64,000 bases of DNA from Callaeas wilsoni. Taxonomy: Eukaryota; Chordata; Aves; Passeriformes; Callaeidae. The DNA is taken from NCBI GenBank assembly GCA_013398955.1, contig VWPU01006192.1, positions 124,001 to 188,000 on the forward strand, in the 5' to 3' direction. This document shows, in pieces, positions 46,401 through 58,400 of this stretch; the stretch's first letter is position 1, and every line of letters begins with the position of its first letter. Both the position numbers and the translations under genes were made by a program. The notes under the pieces were generated by a model. That model had not been told where the DNA came from. It searched no databases and saw only the letters and a program-made list of their open reading frames with translations.

Positions 46401-49400
46401 CTTCCTGGGTCATAAGGTCTGGATTTCTGGTCTTTAAGACAGTGATATCATGCAGACTAATTTGTAAATTGATTGAGTTCCCTCCTAAAGCCAGCTACAT
46501 TTTGTTGCCACTGTGACTGTAATAGGACTTTTCCAGCTTGTATTTCTCAGATGATTTGAAAGAAGATAATAAGATCTTTGACTCACATTTGGCATGACTG
46601 GAGTGCAGTACTCTCCAAGCCCCTGTTTGGGGATTTTAACTGTCATTGATGACCAATGCCTTCTGTAATGGCACAGTGCTGTGCTGTTTCTATTAGAAGT
46701 AGACATTAAATTGAATTATGTTGGTCAGTAAGTAATCAATTACTTAGTGATAACCTAGAACAGAATTACAGCATCATCTTTATCCAAAAAGGTTAGTCAC
46801 ATACATGCCAGAAATGAGGCTGTGTTCAGTTCGGGGGTTTGGGGTTTTTGTGTTCGGGGGTTTTCTGTTTGTTTGTTGGGGGGTGAGGGGCGTGGTTTTG
46901 TTTCGTGGGGGCTTTTTTTTGTGGTGCATTTTGTTTGGTTGGTTTTTGGTGGTTGGGTTTTGTGAATTTGTTTTTTCCTTCAAAATCTGTTTTGGAAAGT
47001 TCAGCAAGGCCAAGTGCAAGGTCCTGCACATGAGTCAGGACAATCCCAAGCACAAGTACAGACTGGGCAGAGAATGGACTGAGAAGCAGCCCTGGGGTGT
47101 TGGTTTATGAGAAGCCCCACGTGGCTCAGCAGCGTGTGGACTCGCAGCCCAGAAAGCCAGTAGTGTCCTGGGCTGCATCCAAAGCCGTGTGGGCAGCAGG
47201 GCCAGGGAGGGGATTCTGCCCCTCTGCTCTGCTCTGCTGAGACCCCACCTGCAGTGCTGCATCCAGCGCTGGGGTCCTCAGCACAGAAAAGGCATGGACC
47301 TGTTGGAGCGAGTCCAAAGGAGGCTACAAAGATGGTCAGAGGAATGGAGCACCTCTCCAGCTGAAGACAGGCTGAGGGAGCTGGGGCTTATCATCCTGGA
47401 GCAGAGAAGGCTCCAGGGAGACCTAATAGCACCTTCCAGTACCTGAAGGGGACTACAGGAGTGCTGGGGAAAGATGTGTTACAGGGACATAGAGTGATAG
47501 GACAAGGGGAGAATTACTTCAAACTGAAAGAGGACAGGATTAAATTAGGTGTTAGGAAGAAATTCTTTATTGTGGGCATGGTGAGGCAGCAGCAAAGGCT
47601 ATCCAGAGAAGTTGTGGATGCGCCATCTCTGGAAGCGTTCAGGGTCATTTTGTGAATCTATGCTAAAACCATTATTTCCTTGAAGAAGAGCAGCCATCAC
47701 ATTTGGGGAGTGAGGGTGGGTGTTTATTTAATTTTTTTTGAGTGAACAGTCCTAGAGTGCTAAGTGTAGTTGTTTAGCCCTCCTCAAAGATCAGGGGGTT
47801 TATTTCTTGTTCTTTTCAGCTATATTCACCAAATTCTTGTTTGTATTTTATTGCAGTTGTCTACCTTGTGGTTTTTCATCTGTCATTTGTCATGTTTGTA
47901 TGGTCCTATGGGAAGACAATTTTCACATCTCCTGCAACCCCCTCTAATGAGGTAAATATATTGTAAGAAAAATGTCAATGCCTTTTTTATAAATAGCTGA
48001 ACTGTTTTCAGTGATTAAATTTGTTTGCAGTAGTGCGTGATTCACCTTTCCCTTCTCATTATCTAAAATAGAACAGCATGACAGTGCATCATGAATGAAA
48101 ATGATCAAGTTACTCTTAAAATACCATATGCTTTGTGTAATGACATTTCCTTATACAAAATGTGTGTTTAAATCATCACAAGGTTTGGCAGTCTCGTACA
48201 GTGCTATGCTATGAAGTAGCTTGCTTGAAACTCGGAGTTTCTAAAACTGATAAATGAAATACAGTGACAACATTTTTATATTTCCTTTTTAGGCAGTTTT
48301 GACTATTGTTTGAATAAGAAAGGGTAGTAGTGCAATGTATACTTATGACTTGGAGGGCTGAACCCACTTATTAGTCAAGGGTTAAGGTTTAGGAACACTG
48401 AGCTGTGACTACATAAAGAAGCTTTATATAATAGCAAAAGAATGCATGATGACTGTAAGAAGTTTCGTTTTGAAAAAGAATCATATTAATTTCAATAAGC
48501 CTGAGATGGATTACCTTGTTTTCTATTTTCTCTAATGTGTGTGTATGTAAGGATTAAATACTGGCACTGAATTTAAAATATTGGCCTTCTCTTCCTTGTT
48601 TTTACAAAGCTTTTAAACTGCCTAAACTCTTTGAGGCGTTGGTTGCTCTGTGGGGGTTGAATTTTTATTCTGTTTTCAGCAAGACTGACATTCAGTGCTA
48701 ATGTCAACCTTAAACATTCTTGAGATGAGTTATTCTCATGCTTTGAAGAAAAAGCAAACACTGCTCTGTAGTGCTTAATTAAGGCTTAGAGATCTGTATG
48801 TTAAAGCTATAGAATATAAGGCGTAGAAAGCTAAACACTATTCTGCTGTTTAGCTAAGCAAAAAGCTTAAATGAAGCTGTTGAAGGGTCTGGAGCACAAG
48901 TCCTGTGAGGAGCAGCTGAGGGGCCTGGAGAAAAGGAGGCTCAGGGAGGCCTTATCGCTCTCTGTAACTGCCTGAAAGGAGGGTGTAGCCGGGTGAGGGT
49001 CAGTCTCTTCTCTCACCTAACAAGCAATAGGACAAGAGGAAATGGACTCAAGTTGTACCAGGGGAGGTCTAGATTGGATATTAGGAAAAATTTCTTCACT
49101 GAAGGGCTTGTTGTCACAAGCACTGGAACAGGCTGCCCAGAGAAGTGGTTGTATCCTCATCCCTGGAGGTTTTAAAACATGTATAGGTGTAACATTTGGG
49201 GATGTGGTTGAGTGGTGGACTTGGCACTGCTGTGTTAATGGCTGGGCTTTATGACCTTAGATGTGTTTTCCAACCGAAATGATTCTATGTTTCTATGAAT
49301 TGCTAAACCTAAAAATTCAAAGGGACTTGTCTTTGCAGTAATTTGGTTTTGCTTTTTCTGGGATGGTTTTGCAGGAAAATTGTAAACTTAAGCAGGTTAA

Positions 49401-52400
49401 CTAATTAAAATGTGGTTGAAATGGTGTTATTCCAGGTTTAATAAAGCTATATGAACTAGACCTGGTCTTAATGCTAATGCCTAGTAACTTTTACTGTCTG
49501 CTTGAATTCTTCATTAATAGCAAGCTTATTCTGACAGTACTTTTCCTGTAGTTACAGTGATGATGTAGCAGGCTTTTTGTATTCAGCAAGTAAAAGGAAT
49601 GGCTTGGGCATATGGCATGTAATGAATTTTTTGTATATTAACTGTGGAGATAGATCAGATTTAATAAAATTTTCTTCTACAGCTAGCTTTAAACAGAAAA
49701 AAAAAGGACAAAAAACCTCTCCCACCGTGACAACAAAAAAAACACATTCAAAAAAATTTTAAAAAGCAAAAAAACAACCAAATTAAAAACCCAGCACCAC
49801 TTTTTCTGCCTCTGGGCAAATCCCTTCTGTTCATATACCAGTGAGTAATTTATGCTGGTTATACTTAAAAACAAACATGACTTCAGAATCTCTCTATTGT
49901 GTGAGAGTGTAAACGTATATATTTTTAGTCATTCAAATTGGCCATTCTTGCAAAACAAATAGCATCCTGTGATCTTACTATTGAACTAAAAAAAAGATTC
50001 TGCAGCTGCTGTTGTCTTAGTGTAATCCCTGTACATTTGTCCTAAGAAAGAACAATCAGCATTATACAAGATCCAGAAAGAGGAAGGAAACAAAGGGATT
50101 CTTTCTGTTTTCAATAAGAACTGCTGGAACCTCATTGGGAATTCTGTTTGCTGTGTGGTAACAGACAACTTTTGATGTCTTTGAAAATATCCTGCTATTG
50201 TGCTAAGAGACTGTGGTCTCATAGCCCTATTAAGTTCTGAAATTAGAAGAGAAATGTAGCTTTTTGGAAAACCAAAATCCTATCCAGGATTTTTGGAGTA
50301 ATACTGTGGTGTTACATCGACACATTTAAAGAGTTTTAAATCTTGTTATTGGGGTCCTTTTCTGTGCACTAATGGTTTGCCTTGAAATGTCATCTAGAAG
50401 GAGTACTCATGTTGCTTGCAACCTCTGCTTGACTGCAAGTCACAGAGACCTGGGTCACCTGGAAGACTCACAAGGGTAGTAGGGATTAAGGTGTATTACA
50501 CCATCGTTTGCTGGAATGATGCTTCACATCTGTCTTAAACTTTTGATGTGGGCATCTCCAGTTTGCATGCTTGAATAAATATCTGAGTGATTAAATTTAA
50601 ATAATGAGGTCAAACTCTTGGTGATAGCTGAAATGTTAAACTTTAATTTTACCCTTTGCATAGATTAATTCTAGTGTCTGATTATTTAAAAGGGTATTAT
50701 TTAAACATGTTTCATGTTTCACCCTTGAAGGGTGGGTAGGCTCAATAACTGGGATGATACTATGTGTGACAGGCAGCTTAACTAGATTCTGTGAGCTATG
50801 AGGCATCTTGCTTGCATTCTGGGTTAGGAAACAGCACAGAGAAATTGCAGCAATGTCTTACTGCTTCCTCCTTTCTGTAAGTGGAGTCTTCATTATTGCT
50901 TGCCAACTGACTGTAATCCTAAAGAGGAAAAAGTACAGGATGAGAGGAAAATCAATGTGAACTAACCATGCACATTTTTGGTAGGAAAATACGGTCATAT
51001 TAAACCACACTAAGCCAGTTTTTGTTCCAGCTGCACACATAGCATTTTCCACTCTCTACCATGAATGCTTTGTCTATGTGTGCTCATAAAGAGGGCTCTT
51101 GTAGTCCATGCAGGAAGCTCAGAGTTTAGAAGTGCTTTGGAACAGAAAAATACCAAAGAAAATAGTCATTTTGGCCCCCGCTACACAGGCCTTGTCAGCA
51201 CGCTGGGTTTTGTGGGGCGTACCGGTAAGTACTATTTCAGCGGATACCAAACTAAGTGTTTCACAAATGAGTAAAAGCTCTCCAGATTTTTCTGGTAAAG
51301 GCTTACATTTCAGTGAGGTTTCAACAGGAATGCTTGTCAGGCTTTACTTAGAGTTGTAGCACGCTCTCAAACTGTACAGGCTTTGCTGAAGTTGCTTTCA
51401 ATACAACTTAAGAATTTAGTGTTGACTACTCCTAAGTTAAAATTCCAGTTAAACACTTTCAGCTTCCATGCTGGAACAAGGAAGCCCACCACACTCTTTG
51501 CCTGCCTTTTTTTCCCTCCATCTGGTTTCTACCCCTCTCTGTGTTAGAGAGGAAGTGGGATAAGAGAACTTCAGTGCCTTGTAGCAGCAAAGGACTGTTG
51601 CACCTTCCTCTTGTTCATGGATTACTTAATTTATGCTTATCATGAATTAAAGGAAAGTTTGCACCTTAAAGCTCAACCCGAGTCTCTGCGTTCCCCTGTG
51701 TTGAAGAGAAAATGCTGTAGATAATGGAACAGAGATAAAGATTATTTTCTTGAAAATACATCCAGAAACATGGAGTTTTAAGGATCTCCTGTAATTCCTG
51801 TAGCGTTCTTTTTTTGGTTTACGTGGCACTTTTGGGTCAGTGGGTGGGGGCACCCAAAGGGTCTTTTCCTAGGAAAACAAAGTAATAATTAATCTCTTCC
51901 TCCTATCCATTTTCTCCATCCCTCTTAGTTCTGCTTGTCAAAAGCTGATAAAGAACAATATGAAAAAGAAGAGAGACCAGAATCCCAGCAGGAGATTTTG
52001 AGAAGAGCCGCTAAAGACTTGCCTATCTATACGACAACAGCATCGAGAGGTGAGATACAAAAATAATTCTATGCTCCTGAAGTTGCTGGTTTATTCATTT
52101 GTTGCCATTGTTGCCATTGAATGATTTTGTTATTAAGCACATATTGCAAATGCCATGATGTTTTGTTATTTGTGTGTCCTGATGTTTAATTCCCATGAGA
52201 GAAACAGCAGTCCTTTTTCTGGGGATCTCAACTTGAAATTAAAAAGAAACAATTCTCTTCTAGCAAGAAGAGAGATGGCAGCAGTTATCTCCAGCTGTGG
52301 CAATTAAAAATAAACACAGCAGAGAAATATAGCTAAGACAGCTCGAAATAGGGAAATTCAAACGTGTTGCTCAATTTTATAATCACTTTTATTGCCATTT

Positions 52401-55400
52401 AAACTTTTCTTTTTGAGCTGTTTTGGCTCAGCATAAGGAGAAACTTACTTAAGATCTTAACATGCTTTTGCAATTCAAAAACAAATAAATGTTATTTCAT
52501 TCCCATCTGCAATTCAGTACAAATCTAGTTATGGACTATTTCTGGATTTGCTTTTAATATATGTAGGCGTTTTATTCCAATTTACAGATGAATGATCCAT
52601 GAAAGTGCTGTCTTATGCATGTGTATATTCTTTAAAAATCTATAGCTTGTATATGTGTATGTATCTTTTTCTGTTTCTTGAAACTAGCAACCCTGTAGAG
52701 TTTCCAAAAACATAAACTACTCGGGATAACTGTTGCCAAAGTTTACTGTGACTTTTCCAAACAAAGTCTAAGGTCACCTGGCTCTTTTGAATACAAGCCT
52801 CCCTTTAAGAGAATCTCAGTCTTAAGTTCCTGCAGTGGTCTGGGAAGATGTTGCCAGCTCTTACCAATTCTGTTCAGCTGTAGGTGTTGGCTTTCCTCCT
52901 GCTTTCAAACTGCCTGTGCTGGTGTCTTATTTCCAGTGAGAAAAAGCTGAAGATCTGTTTAAAAATACCCAGGAAAGATGAGGAAGAACTGATTTGCTGA
53001 ACGGTCTGCTAGATCATTGTTGGTGAAGTGGATAGAGAAAGCCAAAGCAGAAGGCTGACTTGCTGAAAGAATGTAGTTTCACAGTGAGATGCCTTAGTAC
53101 CCTGTGCAGAGGTGAAAGGGGGATCAGTGCCAGAGGATGAAGGATGGGAAGACTTGGGAGTCAAAGAGTACATGAAAATGGACTCAGTAGAGTAGTAATA
53201 GATTCTTTCGAATACTTTCGTATGTTATGTTTCTTTAAAAAATCAAAACTACTTATCATATGAGATTAGATGCATGACAGTCTGTGAGAACAGGCGTGGC
53301 AGGGGAGGGCAGGAAGCCCTTTTAAGATTCAGTTCATGTTAAGGGGGAAAGCTTTCATAGAATCAAATGAGTTCTACTGACCTGACCCTTGCACTTAAAT
53401 ACAGCAATCAGATACTGTGATCGATGCCAGCTGATCAAACCTGACCGCTGCCACCACTGTTCTGCATGTGACGTGTAAGTGTCTGAATCTGGAATTACAG
53501 ATTTTCTTTTTCCTGCAATCATCACTTTAGTGTGTTCACGTCTTCAGTGGGTCAGTTCCTTCCATTGGTGCAATGTTATGGTGCAGCCCTACTGTCTAAA
53601 GTGGCAGGACTTTTTAGGAAACCTGCTTGTAGCTTTGTAAAAAAAAGCTTATATTAAAAAATAAAATAATTAAAAAGTAAAGAATCATAGATTGAATATA
53701 AAGAAAGGTAGATCTGAGATACTAGCACCAGCAAATGCTTATTATTGAACTGTTTAGTTGTCTCCTGTTTCTGTAGCTTTGAAACAGATGTGTTCTACTA
53801 ATAATGCTAAAAATGTTTATCTCAAAAATTGGCAGTGGAATCACACGCCTTTAACATTTCAAAGACATCACTGCTATCCCCTGTTTTCATTGCGAATCAT
53901 CAGAGGAGTGTGCACAGGCACTGAAGGCTGAGGCTATGTGTGAGACTTCAGTAGGCTGAGTTTGAGGAAATCTCGTTAACTGAAGAACCTAATACACATT
54001 TCTTGGCTAAAATCAAATTTGTTAGCAAATACAATTAATGTCTCTGTGTCTGAAATGTCTAGTATCTGTCTTTACATTAAAATTGGATTAAAATGGCATG
54101 TGAACTATTCAAATTACCCTTTGTGCTGCTCTTTTCCTCAATTAGCTTTAATAAAATAAGGCAAGCAGCAAACAAAATGTTAGCAAAAATAGCCCTAAGG
54201 TAGACTTAGTTGAAGTGAATGCCAGGCTAACATACCTTATCCACACAACCCTGAAAGATCCTTTGGATTTGTTTTCTCTGCATGCACATAAAACTAGTGT
54301 GGCTTAATGAACTGGTACACGATGTTGCTCAGAAATGCTCCCCATGCTAAGTTAAGAAACTCTCCTCATAACTCTTCTGAATCTCAATTGGTCCTTTTGG
54401 GTGAAAGAATTGCTCTAATATGGAAAATTAGTATGACTGAGAAGGGCTTGAAAAAGATACAGTAAGGCAACATAGTTGAAAGAAATCAATAAATAAAAAA
54501 CAACACCCAAAACCGTAGAAGCTAAAGTTATATGTCTTAGAAAGAAAAAGTATTTTTTTTTCTTAACTTGCTGGAAATTCTCTCTTTCAGATGTGTATTA
54601 AAAATGGACCACCACTGTCCGTGGTAAGTTTATTTTTAAAAAATATCAGTATAAGAATGATGAATTAAATGCTGCTTCAAAAATGCACTTCTGAAGTAAA
54701 CCTTGATTTTCACAGAAGTTCTTTAATATGTGGGAATAAATCTTGTTTCTAATGTGTATTGCAGTGTAGAGCTGTAAACTCAGTAGTCCAAATCGTACAG
54801 TTTCTCCTTGTATAGAGAAACCTTGGCATTAACGAGACCTATGAGAAAAGTCATTTCTTTCTTTTGTTTACTCTGGTGGTGTTAGCAGGAGAGGAGATGC
54901 CCACTGCACTGGGAGAGTCATTTCTCGATTCTAGATTATATGTATGACCCACTAAGACAATTAACTCTTCTGCAGTTTGTATTCACTGGTAATCAGTAAA
55001 AAAATTATCTGCTATCACTATGAAAAACACTGCTACCAGTAGTTGACTTAGAGGTGGTTTTGTAACCAAAGCAACATCCACTGAAATTGATGGCAAGGTT
55101 CACACTACTTTCTGTGGTGACTGCAGTTAGTTTGTAGTGGGAGATGCTTCCTGTACGGACTGTCTGTATTGTAACGCTTTGCCAGCTCGTGTCCTGTCCT
55201 ACAGAATCATGGGGGGCAAGATTTATGTGAGAGGCCCAGATCATTTAGCCTGAGGAAAGAGATTTCCTTCAAAATAGTGGCTCAAAATGCTTCTGAAACA
55301 CTAGTGCCAGAATGTTTTGGACATACCACTGACATCATACACATTTTGCTCTGCAAAAGCTGAACGTATTGTGGGTTTTTTGTTTGTTTTATTTTTTGTA

Positions 55401-58400
55401 TACCATAGTAACCTCTTTCTCTTTCCCCTCCTTCTAGGGTGAATAATTGTGTGGGATTTTCTAACTACAAATTCTTCCTCCTGTTTTTAATGTATTCCTT
55501 ACTGTACTGTTTGTTTGTTGCTGCTACAGTCTTGCAGTACTTCATAAAGTTTTGGACAGTAAGTTCTAAGGCTTTTTTTGGTTGTTGTTCATTTGTTTAA
55601 TCCTGCGTGTGTTACTGGAGGCTGCATCAGCACATTGTCACTCACCATTTACTCTGTTCTGTGGTTCACTATCATTAATGACATCAATCAAAGTGACTGA
55701 AGCAGGAGAACCTTATGAATTTTGATGAATTAAATGTATTACACTGACTGGGATGAGTAACTGGGGGAAGGAGTTTTGATGAAGACACTGTGCAATTACT
55801 CTGTTTCATCACAATTGAGTGGCACAGCTCAGATTTTTATGAAACTATGGGATACAGATATGTAGATAAAGAAAGAACGGGCCATATCAAACAATTACAT
55901 GTATGTGTAAGTATATATATATATACGTGTATATATAAAAATACTGACAAATGTGAATTATAAAGAACAATTTTGTATCTTCCTAGACTTGTCTCTGGAT
56001 AATCTGCTGCCAGATATGGCAGATTAATTTGTTGGGAACTGACTGAGCTGTGTTTCAGAGTCCCTACATAGGCATGTCTGAACTTCATATTAGTGGCTTT
56101 TATTGATCTGGTATGAGTAGAATGCTAAGATAGGTACAGTGTGTATGCCGTGCCTCTTCCTTGCAACTATTATCAGTTGTCAAGTGGTTAATACATGTAC
56201 ATGCATCTCAGTAGGTTTAATAACTTCTTTGTGAAGGCAACCATCCTTGTATGTCAGTGTTATATTGCTCCTATCAGTTTTGTTCCAGTCACATTCCAGG
56301 CTGAACAGTGTCTTCTGTAGTTGTTCCCTTTCATCTACAAAAACTTGTAGTGTGCCTTCCTATCTCTAGGCTGAAGTGTTAGTGGCAGAAATCCCTTAAT
56401 CCGTTCCTATTAACGAGCATGCAAAAAATTGCCACAAGAGGAAGGGTCTCAATCTTTGGGTAAATAACACCACATGTTTCTTAGATGCTGGCTGCTGACA
56501 GAGTAACTGGGAAAAGCAGTCATTATCTGCAGCAGTAGAAATAACCTTTATTGGAGCAAAAGGTTGCTGCCATGTCAGGGAAAGAGAAGCTTGATCATGT
56601 ATTCAAAATAGCTGTACTTTGAGGCAGTTGGCATTAGGTAAAATAAATGGTGCAAAAAAGTTTGTTTGTGTTCATCTAAACCTGTGGGTCTGATCTGCCA
56701 AAGTGCTGTGTTTCTCTTAACCTGTCAGTTCTGTATAGCAGCCTGTCACTGGAGAACAAGGAACTATGTGGGAATTGAGCTGTCAGTACTGTGAGATGAA
56801 AGCCACAAATGTATTTATCTGTCATAGCTGGGTCTTAAAAGATATTTCAAATTAAATGGTCTGATTCTGCTGTTCAGTCTTGCTTGGCTGTAAATAGTTA
56901 AATTTTCAATCTGAGAATGTGCCATTTCCAGACATCTGCCTGGCTGCTTTCCAGTGCTTTGTACACAATTTCTAAGGAAACTGTAGATGCGCTCTTACAT
57001 ATTTAACAGTCAGTGCTTGAGCAAAAAAAAAGAAAAAAAGAATTTTCTTTGTTACCTTACTTTATAATTGTTAGTGCAACAAAAAAGGCCACAGGACAAC
57101 TGACTACAATGAACGAACCTTTAATACCAGCATTTGCAGCACGATTCTTCAAAGTATTGAAGTGGACTCTTGAGCAGAGGAAGTAAACTTAAGAGGGATT
57201 TTTTTTTTTTATTGATTTCGTTGTTAAAAATGCTTCCTGCAAGAATGGGCTACTTCTGAAATGTAACAATAGACAATGTAGTTGTGTACTTGCTTTCAAT
57301 TCCAGATACTTCCAAGACAGAATGTGGCGATGCCCTGATCTTACCAGTAGAGTAGGTCTCTGACTCACTTTACTCATATTAAGTCACCCACTCCACAAAG
57401 TTAAGACTCCTCTGATCTTATAACTGACTTCTTAAAGTACATTTCCAGAAAGAGGTGGCAGCTCCCTAATCATGTAGGCTTGCAAATTTTTGTATGTCTC
57501 TTGTACATAAGCTTTTAGGCAAGTGCTCTCTTGGAAGGTTCTCTCTACATCTGTATGCAAACCAAAGCAGAATGCTGCTGACACGTGCTGTCTGTAGACT
57601 GCTTCAGTATATTGCTAGTGCTCAGCTTTGTCTGCTACAGCATCAGACAGATTGCTGTTTGGACATTTTCTGTTGAGGCTGTCTAGATGCACAGAACCAC
57701 AGAATATTTTGAGTTGGAAGGGACCCACAAGGATGATCGAGTCCAGCTCTTCAGGAAACGGCCCATATGGGGATTAAAAACCCACAAGCTTGGTGTTATT
57801 AGCACCATGCTCTAACAAACTGAGCAAATAAATGTTGTTTTTTCCCCCCAAAGCTTGACTATAGGAAATGTTACAGTATACATTCAGAAGGTAGTGCTTA
57901 TTTTTTGCTTCCTCACAGGTGTTTTTCAGAGACTGTGCAACCAACTGCTGGATATATCCAGTGTTGGAAAGAAGGACTGCTTCTTGGGGAATGTAGCCTG
58001 GGGGCAGAACTTGTAATGAGGTTGTGGGGTTGTATGTGCAAACTACACAAATGTAGCAATCCATTGTTTTGCACTGTTGATAATACTTGCATAGAGATAC
58101 GATGCTCCTACACAGATAACTTGGAACATGGAGACGTGCACACCTACTGAATTCTTAAGTTGAAGAAAGCCTTTGTGTTTCTCACTTGCACGTGCAAGAC
58201 TTTTACATAGCACATTTCATGCTCTACGCAGAAGTGCTGAAGAAGGGTCTTGATTCTGTGCATACAGTAGTGGAACAACTACCCTGGCTGGAAATATTTA
58301 CCACAGGCTTGCACCCTGATGCTGATGTAAAATCTATTTTGTAGATCAAGGGAATGTGACTGATTTCTTTATTTATACTCATAACTGCTTTTTCTATACT

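Larger units (their letters stand above)
42957..47856 (+). other. ZDHHC20: ZDHHC20 intron 2, 4.9 kb
   Basis: Contains a 15-base direct duplication (46269-46298), a G/T-rich tract (46832-46978) and the CR1 fragment 46994-47655, which ends about 200 bases before exon 3. The rest is AT-rich without recognised features. Confidence 0.85.
47952..51928 (+). other. ZDHHC20: ZDHHC20 intron 3, 4.0 kb
   Basis: Contains the CR1 fragment 48871-49299 and an A-rich low-complexity tract at 49693-49790. Nothing else recognised. Confidence 0.85.

Noticed and set aside
57760..57826. A functional tRNA-Ile gene on the minus strand
   Set aside because: The acceptor stem's 5' side is missing, the T arm and B-box are mutated, and it continues directly into a CR1-like tail, so it is a SINE head.
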